Both the position numbers and the translations under genes were made by a program. The notes under the pieces are model-generated. The model saw only the letters and a list, made by a program, of their open reading frames with translations, was not told the origin of the DNA and searched no databases. From Paenibacillus radicis (ex Xue et al. 2023) (GTDB lineage: Bacteria > Bacillota > Bacilli > Paenibacillales > NBRC-103111), in contig NZ_JANQBD010000005.1 of NCBI RefSeq assembly GCF_024722015.1, positions 186,001 through 250,000 of the forward strand: 64,000 nt of DNA, given 5' to 3'. Every line of letters begins with the position of its first letter. Positions within the stretch are counted from its first letter, which is position 1. Positions 27,869 through 37,032 of this stretch are shown here, piece after piece.

Positions 27869-28018
27869 ATGTTGAAAGTCGGGGATTGTGTTATCTTTTC
27901 GCCGGACGGGACGAGAGGCATTATTCTGGAAATTGCTGATAGCGTTTACCATATCGTATGGGAGGATCATTTTGTAAGCTGGGAAAAGGGCGAGCTGCTG
28001 GAGAAATCGTCGGAGTAG
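27869..28018 (+). CDS. 49-residue protein, fifth gene of the fixABCX operon
   Basis: ATG at 27869 lies five bases after the fixX stop, with GGGGTGA about seven bases before it; TAG ends at 28018. The peptide begins MLKVGDCVIFSPDGTRG, continues with IILEIADSVYHIVWEDHF and ends in a Lys/Glu tail. The pattern VGD.V....G..G.I..I....Y.V.W looks like a small SH3-like (KOW-type) barrel. It has one Cys and no membrane segment. No function is recognised. It may be an accessory or assembly factor of the complex. It is followed by a terminator. Confidence 0.7.
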   Translation: MLKVGDCVIFSPDGTRGIILEIADSVYHIVWEDHFVSWEKGELLEKSSE

Positions 28019-28045
28019 TCACCAGCTCAGGTTATTTTATACTAT

Positions 28046-28085
28046 AACGCCGCGTACGTTGAGCTTTATTGTACCGGCGTTTTTA
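28046..28085 (+). terminator. Terminator of the fix operon
   Basis: AACGCCG (28046-28052) pairs with CGGCGTT (28075-28081), with GTAC arms inside, followed by TTTTT. Confidence 0.75.
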
Positions 28086-28313
28086 GCGTGTCCGGACGTT
28101 CACATACGATTTGAAGCTCTGTTCTAAAAATCCTTCGTTAGCGCTCAGATTAAGTGAAATATGTACAAGCAGCGAGTGACATGTCATAGATGTTCGTTAC
28201 CCGGTCAGTCCAAATGCAGGAGCTAAGCCTCTATTCGCTGCCTTCGGCTATTGCCGATAATGATAGGGGACTGAGGGATTCTCATTGAAATAAGCAGAGG
28301 AGGAAGAACGAGC

Positions 28314-29072
28314 ATGAGCCAATCAGCTGCAAGCACGCATCTTGCCGAAGGTGCAGCAAAAATTGCTCTTATCACTGGCGGCAATAAGGGAATCGGTTTG
28401 GAAACAGCCCGGCAGCTGGGCGCCAGGGGCTTCGCCGTTGTGCTCGGTGCCAGAAATCGGACGAAGGGAGAAGAAGCGGCATCGGCGCTTAGAAAGGAGG
28501 GAATAGAGGCGTATTCCACCCAGTTGGACGTAACCCACTCGGGTACAATTGCCCGAGCTGTCAGGCAGATCGAGGAGCAGTTCACCAAGCTGGATGTATT
28601 GGTGAACAACGCGGGCGTATTTCTGGACAATGCGCCGCCCAGCCAGTTGGACAGCTCACTGCTGCGGCAAACATTCGAAACGAACTTTTTTGGAATGTTT
28701 GCCGTAACGCAGGGGATGCTGCCGTTGCTTCGTAAATCCGAAGCCGGGCGGATCGTTAACATGTCCAGCGGTTTGGGCTCGCTAACGCAAAATTGCGACC
28801 CCGAATATGAATTCGCCAAGTTCAAAATCATTGGCTACAATTCATCGAAAACGGCTGTTAATGCGCTCACGATTCAATTTGCCTATGAGCTGAAGGACAC
28901 AGCGATCAAAATCAATGCTGCCGATCCCGGCTATACGGCCACCGATATGAATGATCATCAAGGGGATCGCACGGTTCAACAGGCAGCGGTTGTTGTTGTC
29001 CGCTTGGCTACGCTGCCTGACGATGGACCAACAGGAGGCTTTTTTGATGAGAATGGCGTCATACCATGGTAA
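28314..29072 (+). CDS. Short-chain dehydrogenase/reductase
   Basis: A 252-residue classical SDR. The cofactor motif is TGGNKGIG (21-28), NNAGV follows near residue 101, and the catalytic Ser (NMSSGLGS) and Tyr/Lys (YNSSK) are present. The spacing and the LRKSEAGRIVNMSS block resemble carbonyl-reductase-like SDRs. GAGGAGG precedes the ATG. NADPH preference is suggested by the basic ARNRTKGEE region after the second strand. The substrate is unknown. It is monocistronic, ending at a hairpin at 29139-29166. Confidence 0.9.
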   Translation: MSQSAASTHLAEGAAKIALITGGNKGIGLETARQLGARGFAVVLGARNRTKGEEAASALRKEGIEAYSTQLDVTHSGTIARAVRQIEEQFTKLDVLVNNAGVFLDNAPPSQLDSSLLRQTFETNFFGMFAVTQGMLPLLRKSEAGRIVNMSSGLGSLTQNCDPEYEFAKFKIIGYNSSKTAVNALTIQFAYELKDTAIKINAADPGYTATDMNDHQGDRTVQQAAVVVVRLATLPDDGPTGGFFDENGVIPW

Positions 29073-29138
29073 GCCATGTGCAGTTGGTATGATCCGTTGT
29101 TTAGGGAAATGACCAGGCTTTGACGCATATGGACAAGG

Positions 29139-29166
29139 CGGCCTGAGAGGATGCAGCCGTTTTTTC
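29139..29166 (+). terminator. Terminator after the SDR gene
   Basis: A short stem with CGGC (29139-29142) and GCCG arms around 13 bases, followed by TTTTTT. A weak stem but a good T-run. Confidence 0.6.
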
Positions 29167-29211
29167 CGTAAAAAGCCGGGAGCAGTGATGAAGTTATTTA
29201 AGGAGGTTCTT

Positions 29212-32200
29212 ATGGTGAAACAAACAATATTCAAAAGGGCTGCAGTGAGCTTGAAATTGGCTATGGCGTTCGCTTTGGTCGGTTCAGGCTTGGCTGTGGA
29301 CTTAGGACGGCTGCCAGCAGCAGAAGCTGCCGGTTCGCCAGCGAAATTGACGGTCTATGATGATAAGCTTAATAGCTCGTTCTCTGATTACAGTTGGGCT
29401 AATCATACTTTATCGGAGGCAAAAACTGTTCACACGGGAAGCAAATCGATCCGCATGAAGCCTAATAACGACGACGGGCTGTATTTATACAAGGACCGCA
29501 TTGTCAAGGTGTCCGACTACCCAACGTTGGAGCTATGGCTGAACGGCGGTAAGGGGAGCGCCCAGAAGCTAGAGGTTGTCCTGCAGGCAGGTGGACAGCC
29601 TGTCGCCTCGAGTCCCATAAACGGTTCGTTGTTTGGGACTGAAACGTGGCAGAAGGCAAGTATCGACCTAAGCAAGCTGAACATTCCTGGAGGGTTATTT
29701 GACGGTATTCTGATTCGTGGTACGACATCCGGCCAGCAGCCGGACGTGTACCTCGATGATATTGTATTGACTAACGGAGGGATAACGGCGGAGAAGAAGC
29801 TGACCGGGATCTCGCTGTCCCCGACTGCGCTGCAGCTGAAGACGGGACAGAATAGCGCGATAACGGCGGTAGGCGCTTATTCCGACGGTTCAACCTCGCC
29901 ATTGATGCAAGGCGTTGCATGGACCACAAGTGATCCGGCGGTCGCCCAAGTGTCGGCAGCGGGTCAAGTCAGCGCCGGGAAGGCAGGAAGTGCTGTGGTC
30001 ACAGCCCAAAGCGGTGGCTTCTCGGCAACAGCTTCCGTCTCGGTGACTGAGGATGCAGTGGTGCTCACCGGCATTTCTGTAGTGCCGTCACGTCTTGATT
30101 TGCTAGTGGGTAAAACGGGTACAGTGACAGCTACCGCAGCCTATTCCAATGGGACTTCCGCTCCACTTACGCAAGGCGTTGTCTGGAGCTCGTCCGACCC
30201 TGCAGTAGCATCGGTGGTTAATGGTACGGTTAACGGGCTAAAAGTAGGGTCCTCGGTGCTGTCTGCAGTGTATGGGACGGCGCATGCCGAAGCGAAAGTA
30301 TTTGTTACTGAGGCTGCGCCTCCTCCGGTCGATGACGGCCAGGCAGGTCTGAACATATATGAGGATGCGCTCAGCACTGTGTTCAAGGATAACAGCTGGG
30401 CACCGCATAATCTGGGCGATACTTCTGTCGTACACACCGGAACGAAGGCTGTTTCCTTCAATCCAAGCGGTAATGGCGGCTTCTATCTGTACAAGGATAG
30501 CGGAGTGGTTCAGGTGAAGGATTACGATCGGCTTGAGTTCTGGATTAATGGCGGAGAATTAGGCGGCCAGCAGCTGGAGCTGGTGTTTAACGCTGGTGGC
30601 CAGGCTGGGGGAAGTGTGAATATTGGCAGTCTGTTAGAGGGCGGAAAAATTCCGGCCAATGGCTGGACGAAGGTACTTCTTCAGCTTCCGGAGCTGAAAA
30701 TCAAAGATAATATTTTCGACGGTTTGCTCTTCCGCGGTATGACAGACGGGGCACAGGGTACCGTATATCTCGATGATATCCGACTGCTGGAGAAATATGT
30801 GGCGCCTCCTACTTTGGTCGAAGGCGTACTGTCTCAATATGGGATGGTGCTTGCCCCTGGCGACAACGCCAAGCTGACCTTCGAGGCACGCTACTCCAAC
30901 AGCACAAGCGCCGATGTTAGCGCCAAAACAGTGTGGACCACAAGCGATCCAGGCATTATCACTGTGAATAAAGGCGAATTGAAGGCTATTGGAAACGGCT
31001 TGGCGAAAATTACGGCCGTCTATGGCACAGCTACTGCTTCGATGTACGTGCAGGTCGTTTCTTACACTCCGGAAGCTGTCTATACCGATGGATTGGCAGC
31101 GGGCTACGACAACTGGAGCTGGGGAACTCAGAATTTCGACAACGCGAAGCCTACAGCTTCGGGCACGAAGTCGATTTCCTTTGTCGCCAAGGGTTATGAA
31201 GGAATATGGATGCATCGTAATACGAGGATGGATCTGGAACATGTATATGGCTTGTCTTTAAAAATTCACGGCGGTACAACCGGGGGGCAAAAGCTCCGCG
31301 TGAATCTGATGGACAACAGAGCGTTTGTCGGAGAGCTTGATCCGGAGCTGGTACTTCCAAACGGTATTCCGGCGAATCAATGGGTGGAGGTTAAGCTGAA
31401 ATTTGCTGACCTTGGTGTGAGCGCTTTGACGTTTGATGGAATTGTTATATCGGCCTGGGGCGAGAAGGATCAGGGCACCGTTTACTTTGACGACATCAAT
31501 CTGTTGAAGACGACATCGGTTGTTAAATTGCCGGCTCCTGAGCTTCCAACAGTTCAAGTAACGATCGATTCGACTAAAGGTCGCAGAGCGTTAAGCCCAG
31601 GCATCTTCGGCGTTAACTTCGAGGATAATCCGTCTGAAGGACATTCCACTATGAATGTTCCGATTAAACGCTGGGGCGGCAATGCGATGACCCGCTACAA
31701 TTGGGAAATCGATACAACCAACCGCGGTGGGGACTGGTATTTCCTGAATATTGCAAATGATAACTCGGACCCGTCGAAGCTGCCTAACGGCTCTTTGTCG
31801 GACCAATTCATTCAAAATTCCAAAAACACGGGCACAGAGGTTCTGCTTCAGGTGCCGACAATCGGCTGGACGCCGAAAGATCGCAAAACGAGCTGGAGCT
31901 TTTCCATTGAGAAATATGGGAAGCAGCAAGGCAACGAATGCGATTGGAAAGAAGCCTGGTGCCGCAAGGATGCTGGAAACGGCAAGCTCAAGGATGGTAC
32001 CTACATGACCGGGAACAACCCGGAGGACACTTCCAAGAAAGTCAGCTACGACTTCGTGAGCAGATGGGTTGAGCACATTAAGCAGCGCTTCGGTTCTTAT
32101 GTCCACAACTATGCACTCGATAATGAGCCGATGTTATGGCCGCATTCACATTGGGATGTTCACCCGCAAATGACGACCTACGATGAGGTTTGGAATTATA

Positions 32201-33087
32201 CGGTAGGCTATGCGGAGGCGATCAAGAAAGCTGATCCGCAAGCAAATATCTTTGGTCCGGTACCTTGGGGCTGGTGCGAATATTTCTATTCCGCGAAGGA
32301 TGGCTGCTCCCCAGGCAAGGATATGGAGACACATGACAACAAGCCATATTTGGAATGGTTCCTGGGCAAAGTGGAGAATTACCGTCAGCAAACCGGCAAG
32401 CGTTTGGTTGACACCCTGGATATTCACTATTATCCTGCCGAAAATAACGTTGCTTTCTCAAGCGATGAGTCAACCGCGATGACGAAGCGTCGCTTCAATT
32501 CTTTGAAATCACTGTACGATCCGAACTATACGGATCCGTCCTCATGGATTCAGGAGCCGGTGAAGCTGATACCACGTATGCATGATATTATCGCCCGCAA
32601 CTCGCCGGGCATGAAGCTGTCCATCTCCGAGTATAACTTCGGAGACGGCACTGGAATTGGGAGCGGATTGGCACAAGCCGAGGCTCTTGCATTGTTCGCC
32701 CGTGAAGGCGTGGACTATGCAATGCGTTGGGGCGGGCTGCTCGGTGATACGCCGCTCGAGGATGCGTTCAAGCTGTTCTTGAACTATGACGGAAAAGGAA
32801 GCCGCATTGAAGGTGACGTTGTCAGTGCGTCAAGCTCCAATCTGGACGCGGTAGGTGCTTATACAATTGTATCGGCGCAGGGCAAGAAATACGTTCTGCT
32901 GTTCAATAAGGATACAGCGCCTCGCGAAGCCAAGATACAATCGGATTTGCCGCTGAATGCAGCTGCATCCGTATATCGCTTCGAAGCGCAGAAACGCCTT
33001 GCTCCAGCGGGTACTGTACAAGGGACTGACCAAGGCATCTCGCTGACATTGCCTGCGAAGTCGGCAACGCTGATCGTTATGCCTTAA
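29212..33087 (+). CDS. Secreted multimodular glycoside hydrolase family 44 enzyme
   Basis: A 1291-residue exported protein from ATG 29212 (AAGGAGG five bases upstream), with a signal peptide ending near AEAAG. Modules in order: carbohydrate-binding-like jellyroll 1 (about 35-185), two BIG2 Ig-like domains (about 190-360), jellyroll 2 (about 375-530), a BIG2-like domain (about 535-620), jellyroll 3 (about 625-775) and the GH44 catalytic domain (about 784-1291). The acid/base Glu is E972 in LDNEPMLWP, and the nucleophile is E1140 in LSISEYNFG. GH44 enzymes cleave beta-1,4-glucans, often xyloglucan. The three jellyrolls share YDD.L...F.D.SWA.H and end in YLDDI, so they arose by duplication. Confidence 0.9.
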   Translation: MVKQTIFKRAAVSLKLAMAFALVGSGLAVDLGRLPAAEAAGSPAKLTVYDDKLNSSFSDYSWANHTLSEAKTVHTGSKSIRMKPNNDDGLYLYKDRIVKVSDYPTLELWLNGGKGSAQKLEVVLQAGGQPVASSPINGSLFGTETWQKASIDLSKLNIPGGLFDGILIRGTTSGQQPDVYLDDIVLTNGGITAEKKLTGISLSPTALQLKTGQNSAITAVGAYSDGSTSPLMQGVAWTTSDPAVAQVSAAGQVSAGKAGSAVVTAQSGGFSATASVSVTEDAVVLTGISVVPSRLDLLVGKTGTVTATAAYSNGTSAPLTQGVVWSSSDPAVASVVNGTVNGLKVGSSVLSAVYGTAHAEAKVFVTEAAPPPVDDGQAGLNIYEDALSTVFKDNSWAPHNLGDTSVVHTGTKAVSFNPSGNGGFYLYKDSGVVQVKDYDRLEFWINGGELGGQQLELVFNAGGQAGGSVNIGSLLEGGKIPANGWTKVLLQLPELKIKDNIFDGLLFRGMTDGAQGTVYLDDIRLLEKYVAPPTLVEGVLSQYGMVLAPGDNAKLTFEARYSNSTSADVSAKTVWTTSDPGIITVNKGELKAIGNGLAKITAVYGTATASMYVQVVSYTPEAVYTDGLAAGYDNWSWGTQNFDNAKPTASGTKSISFVAKGYEGIWMHRNTRMDLEHVYGLSLKIHGGTTGGQKLRVNLMDNRAFVGELDPELVLPNGIPANQWVEVKLKFADLGVSALTFDGIVISAWGEKDQGTVYFDDINLLKTTSVVKLPAPELPTVQVTIDSTKGRRALSPGIFGVNFEDNPSEGHSTMNVPIKRWGGNAMTRYNWEIDTTNRGGDWYFLNIANDNSDPSKLPNGSLSDQFIQNSKNTGTEVLLQVPTIGWTPKDRKTSWSFSIEKYGKQQGNECDWKEAWCRKDAGNGKLKDGTYMTGNNPEDTSKKVSYDFVSRWVEHIKQRFGSYVHNYALDNEPMLWPHSHWDVHPQMTTYDEVWNYTVGYAEAIKKADPQANIFGPVPWGWCEYFYSAKDGCSPGKDMETHDNKPYLEWFLGKVENYRQQTGKRLVDTLDIHYYPAENNVAFSSDESTAMTKRRFNSLKSLYDPNYTDPSSWIQEPVKLIPRMHDIIARNSPGMKLSISEYNFGDGTGIGSGLAQAEALALFAREGVDYAMRWGGLLGDTPLEDAFKLFLNYDGKGSRIEGDVVSASSSNLDAVGAYTIVSAQGKKYVLLFNKDTAPREAKIQSDLPLNAAASVYRFEAQKRLAPAGTVQGTDQGISLTLPAKSATLIVMP

Positions 33088-33118
33088 TAAAGTGAGGCCA
33101 TCTCCAAATAGCTGTGAA

Positions 33119-33168
33119 AAGAACCTTCAGACCCACTATTAAAAGTGGGAATGGAGGTTCTTTTTTTT
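33119..33168 (+). terminator. Terminator after the GH44 gene
   Basis: AAGAACCT pairs with AGGTTCTT across an inner CCCACT/AGTGGG stem, followed by a run of eight T residues. Confidence 0.85.
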
Positions 33169-33496
33169 GCAGGCAAGATAATGACTGGTCATCTTATATT
33201 ATGACCAAGTCATTTCGTAAAGTAGGGAGATATCCTCTTTTCTAACCCTTCACCCGATTACCATAATGAGAAGATAGAGGCAACGGGCAAAGTGAGCAGG
33301 CAAACAGCGGAAGTATATCTGGCTGTCTGGCAATATTTTAAATGGATGGTTGGGCACATTACTGCTTTTTTTTCATGGATGAAGGCGTTTGAGCTTGTAT
33401 TAAAAGCAAGACAAATTGTATTGTTGCTGCCTGGGAATCGGGGTTATAATGAGGGGAAATACCAGAGCGGACTTAAAGAGAGAAGGATGATGATCT
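33169..33496. other. Gene-free interval with an inverted repeat and the promoter of the two-component system
   Basis: ATGACTGGTCAT (near 33181) and ATGACCAAGTCAT (near 33201) form an interrupted inverted repeat with an eight-base spacer. A -10 TATAAT at 33445-33450 lies 18 bp after TTGTTG (33421-33426). The 76-codon frame at 33292-33522 overlaps the next gene out of frame, lacks protein character and is rejected. Confidence 0.5.
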
Positions 33497-34159
33497 TTGA
33501 TACGCGTTTTAATTGTGGATGATATGGCCTTGATGCGCGATGGGCTGCAAACCATTCTTGGGCTTGAGGAGGATTTCCAAGTAGTCGGAACGGCCCGCTC
33601 AGGGGAGGATGCTTTGGAACAGGCGCTGCTGCTGGAGCCGGATATTGTGCTGATGGATATTCAGATGCCGGGCATGGGCGGAATTGCCGCTATCCGTGCA
33701 ATGAGGGAGAAGGGAGTAAAAGCGGTTGTACTAATTCTGACAACCTTCTCTGACATCGATTATATTGTTGACGGATTGAGCAGCGGGGCGGCGGGCTTTC
33801 TTATGAAGGATATGCCTGGAGATCAGCTGATCCAATCGATCCGCGAAGCAGTTCATGGCAACTTCATGCTGCCGTCTGTCGTTGCCAGGAAGCTTGCCGA
33901 GCGCATCAGTGCGCTGGATTCCAGTCATCTGCCGGGCATTAACGCTATTCGCAAAAAGGCGGAAAGCGCACTTCTGTCCGAGAGAGAGCGGGGAGTCGCC
34001 CGCTTGCTTCTGGAAGGCCGAACGAACCGTGAAATAGCCGGATTGATGTTTATGAGCGAAGGTACCGTGAAAAATTATGTCAGCTCCATTTACAGCAAAA
34101 TCGGCACGAACGACAGGACACTTGCTATCGCAGCTCTTCGCGACCTGCTGAAGAATTAA
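33497..34159 (+). CDS. NarL/LuxR-type response regulator
   Basis: A 220-residue protein starting at TTG 33497, with AGAAGGAT upstream. The receiver domain (1-120) has acidic D8/D9, the phospho-acceptor D54 (VLMDIQMPG), a switch Thr (ILTTFSD) and K in FLMKDMPG. The C-terminal LuxR helix-turn-helix (about 155-215) contains LSERERGVARLLLEGRTNRE and MSEGTVKNYVSSIYSK. The cognate kinase follows 49 bp downstream. Neighbouring genes suggest control of secreted glycanase or cell-surface functions, but no target is proven. Confidence 0.93.
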   Translation: MIRVLIVDDMALMRDGLQTILGLEEDFQVVGTARSGEDALEQALLLEPDIVLMDIQMPGMGGIAAIRAMREKGVKAVVLILTTFSDIDYIVDGLSSGAAGFLMKDMPGDQLIQSIREAVHGNFMLPSVVARKLAERISALDSSHLPGINAIRKKAESALLSERERGVARLLLEGRTNREIAGLMFMSEGTVKNYVSSIYSKIGTNDRTLAIAALRDLLKN

Positions 34160-34208
34160 AAAAAGCGCAAGGCTGTTACTTTTTTTTCAAGGGAAGTGGA
34201 AGCCGTTT

Positions 34209-36119
34209 ATGCGGAAATTATCAGGAAAGCAGTTGGGCATCATCCTGCTCTATGTGCTGGGGGTGCTCTTATGTGCGCTGGCACCATTGGTTTTGTTCTG
34301 GGACAGCCCCTCAGTAATCAATATTTCAGGATCGGAGCATTGGGCGCTGGAGGTGAGGGAGGCAGAAACCGAGGCGTCCTCAGGTAAGACATCTGCCGAC
34401 CGATATCGGATCAGAACTATTTTGCCATCGGTGACTGGAACTGACTTGGTTCTGCAAGTGAAGGAGAAGCGTGATTATACATTATACGTAGGCGGAATGC
34501 AGCTGTACGCTTACCATTATGATCCTCAGAATGGAGCCCGCGAAGCTTTCATCGGCTCTTTCATCAAGCTCAGCCCGGATGTGTACGGTCAGACACTTGA
34601 GGTGGAACTGGAGCATAAACATGGCCAACCGCAGATTGGTACTTACCAGCTTGGCACGATGGATGCTTTGCAGTCAGAGTTATTGAAGCGGGATGCGTTG
34701 AAGCTGACGTTGACGGTGTTGTTCACGGCATTTTGTTTGATGGCTTTAGGTTTATACGCGGCCAATCGCCAGGAGCATGCCTATGGATACTTCAGTCTGC
34801 TCTCCTGTACATTGGGTTATGCGACATGGGTACGAAGCAATCTATCCCATCTGGCTGCAGACTTATGGTGGTTGGATGGCATTCATGATTTATCGCTACC
34901 TGTCGGTATCTTCGCTTGGGTAGGCTTTATCGGGACTATGGTTAGGAAGGACTCTCTGCAGTACCGTTATATCCGGTGGATGCGTCATGCGGCAGGATAC
35001 GTAATCGTCCTGTGTGTGCTCGCTGCTGTGACGAGTCGAGCTTTGTATGATTTTCTGTTGATTACGTTGGTTCCCTGTGTGCTCGCTTTAACCTTTATAG
35101 CCAGCTTCATGTCGATACAGCAGGGAATGGCTTCCATTTCTCCGCTTCAGCGGAGAGAAGCAGGGGTGCTCCGTTTTATCTGTGTAAATTTGCTGATTGT
35201 TGTTGGACTACATATATTGGTTAATTATCCGAATTCAGCTGGCGATATGCTGCGGGAGTATATTCCGCTGCTTTTCAACTATTGGAGCTATGATCAGATT
35301 TTCGTTAGCATTTTTTTGTTTGATTTATGCTTGGGTTATATTTTGGTTGTACGGGTTATGATGACCTACCGTCAGGTTCATGCGTATGCGCTGGAGCTGT
35401 CGAGCTTGACTCGGTCCTTGGAGGATCGTGTATCGGAACGAACCAAGCAGCTTGAGATTACGATGCGTGAAGCTCTTGAGGCGTTGGACCAGATTGCACT
35501 GTTGGAGGAACGCAACCGGATCGCACAGGAAATTCACGATACATTAGGGCATCACCTAGTTGGCACAATCACCCAGCTGGAGGCGGCCAAACGGTTGTTG
35601 AGCAAGAAGCCTGATCTAGTCTTGGATAAGCTGAATCTCGCTCAGAGAGCAGTACGACAAGGATTGGATGAGGTTCGCACCGTTATTCATGCAATGAATG
35701 ACTCTCTTGTTGAGGTGGATTTGCGTGTGGTGCTGAACGACCTGCTGGTACAAACATCAAGCATGATGGAAGTGCAGGTTGAAAGCAGGATCGGGGAGCT
35801 GCCGCCGCTTGATGCGCTGCAGAAGCGTATGCTGTACCGTGCGCTGCAGGAAGGATTGACCAATGGCATCAAGCACGGGCTATGCCATCGATTCGATTTT
35901 CAGCTGGAAGTGCAAGACATCGGGCTGAACTTCCTGCTTCGCAACGACGGAGAGCCCTATAGGCCGACACTGCCTGGTATGGGTCTTGCTGCTATGCGCG
36001 ACCGGATCGGGCTGCTGGGTGGCGAGGTTACTATACTCACAGCTCAGGATGGATGGACGGAGCTCCGTCTGTACATTCCGTTGCATCAGCCTTTCATCGA
36101 AATCGCCAAACGGGCATAG
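34209..36119 (+). CDS. NarX/DesK-like sensor histidine kinase with extracellular jellyroll and 7TM-like region
   Basis: A 636-residue membrane kinase. One N-terminal helix (about 10-30) precedes an extracellular beta-rich domain (about 35-165), then seven hydrophobic helices (about 175-400), the layout of a 7TMR-DISM-like sensor. A coiled-coil segment (LTRSLEDRVSERTKQLEITM) leads to HisKA_3 with phospho-acceptor H443 (IAQEIHDTLGHHLVG). The ATPase has the N box LQEGLTNGIKHG, LRNDGE and GMGLAAMRDRIGLLGG. It pairs with the regulator just upstream; the signal is probably an extracellular ligand bound by the jellyroll. Confidence 0.9.
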   Translation: MRKLSGKQLGIILLYVLGVLLCALAPLVLFWDSPSVINISGSEHWALEVREAETEASSGKTSADRYRIRTILPSVTGTDLVLQVKEKRDYTLYVGGMQLYAYHYDPQNGAREAFIGSFIKLSPDVYGQTLEVELEHKHGQPQIGTYQLGTMDALQSELLKRDALKLTLTVLFTAFCLMALGLYAANRQEHAYGYFSLLSCTLGYATWVRSNLSHLAADLWWLDGIHDLSLPVGIFAWVGFIGTMVRKDSLQYRYIRWMRHAAGYVIVLCVLAAVTSRALYDFLLITLVPCVLALTFIASFMSIQQGMASISPLQRREAGVLRFICVNLLIVVGLHILVNYPNSAGDMLREYIPLLFNYWSYDQIFVSIFLFDLCLGYILVVRVMMTYRQVHAYALELSSLTRSLEDRVSERTKQLEITMREALEALDQIALLEERNRIAQEIHDTLGHHLVGTITQLEAAKRLLSKKPDLVLDKLNLAQRAVRQGLDEVRTVIHAMNDSLVEVDLRVVLNDLLVQTSSMMEVQVESRIGELPPLDALQKRMLYRALQEGLTNGIKHGLCHRFDFQLEVQDIGLNFLLRNDGEPYRPTLPGMGLAAMRDRIGLLGGEVTILTAQDGWTELRLYIPLHQPFIEIAKRA

Positions 36120-36183
36120 CTAGAAGATAGGAATATTCAGAGTCATCTTAAGTTTTCCACAAGCCGGATTAACTTATACGACC

Positions 36184-36230
36184 AAGAAAAAGCCTCCAGA
36201 ACCGCTGATAGCGGTTGGAGGCTTTTTCTC
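36184..36230. terminator. Strong bidirectional terminator between the kinase and sleB
   Basis: AAAAAGCCTCCA and TGGAGGCTTTTT arms with an inner AACCGCT/AGCGGTT stem around GAT. A- and T-runs on both sides serve the two convergent genes. Confidence 0.92.
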
Positions 36231-36247
36231 ATAGGCATTTATTTTCA

Positions 36248-36904
36248 TTATTTGGCAAAAATATGGTTGCCGATTTGTACGGTTTGCGGACGCGACCAAA
36301 TCCATTTACTTGTAGCGGTATCCGGATTGAAGTAATAAAGTGAACCGTAGGTAGGATCCCATCCGCGTACAGCATCCTCAGCAGCTAAATAAGCTGATGC
36401 ATTTGGGGTCAACCAATATTGTCCATCTGCTACTGCTGTGAATGCTCCGGGCTGAAATACAACATCTTCAATGTTATTTGGGAATATCCCCGACTGAATA
36501 CGATTCATAATAACAGCTCCAACGGCTACTTGTCCTTCGTAGGACTCGCCGCGTGCCTCGCTATATATTGTTTTTGCCATTATATCCAATTCAGCACGGT
36601 TTAATGTGTATTTCTTCAATGCAGCCCAAGTTTTATCTCCGGCATAACCGTCAACAGTCAATCCGTAATTTTTCTGGAACTTGCTGACTGCTGTCAATGT
36701 ATTGTAGCCGAAATTGCCGTCCATTGACTGCGGATAGTAGCCTAACAGCTTAAGTCGAAATTGCAAATCCCAAACATCGCCGTTCGAGCTTCCCGGTTTT
36801 AATAACGCGGCTGCTCGTGCCGGCTCATTAGCTATACCTATGCTGCCTATGCCCAAAAGGCTAAATACAATAACGAAGGTTGTTATTCTCCAATACTTCC
36901 TCAT
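36248..36904 (-). CDS. sleB: Spore cortex-lytic enzyme, SleB type
   Basis: 218 residues from ATG at 36904, with AAGGGGG upstream; the longer frame to 36967 has no ribosome binding site. A signal peptide (VIVFSLLGIGSIGIA) is followed by a peptidoglycan-binding domain (GDVWDLQFRLKLLGYYPQSM, about 40-95) and a C-terminal lytic transglycosylase domain. The catalytic Glu lies in YSEARGESYEGQ, and the GAVIMNRIQSG helix is also typical. SleB degrades muramic-lactam cortex peptidoglycan during spore germination. No YpeB gene is adjacent, which is unusual compared with Bacillus, so a CwlJ/SleB-like wall hydrolase with a different role is possible. Confidence 0.88.
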   Translation of the reverse strand: MRKYWRITTFVIVFSLLGIGSIGIANEPARAAALLKPGSSNGDVWDLQFRLKLLGYYPQSMDGNFGYNTLTAVSKFQKNYGLTVDGYAGDKTWAALKKYTLNRAELDIMAKTIYSEARGESYEGQVAVGAVIMNRIQSGIFPNNIEDVVFQPGAFTAVADGQYWLTPNASAYLAAEDAVRGWDPTYGSLYYFNPDTATSKWIWSRPQTVQIGNHIFAK

Positions 36905-37032
36905 AACTGTAATTCCCCCTTTGTCTATTGAATTATAGGGGGAGCAGCAGAAGGGTTCAACCCGCACATATTGGAAAGAGGCCGCTAATGGACGGAATCC
37001 ACTGCAACCTCAGCGTTAATTATCAAGCTTTT

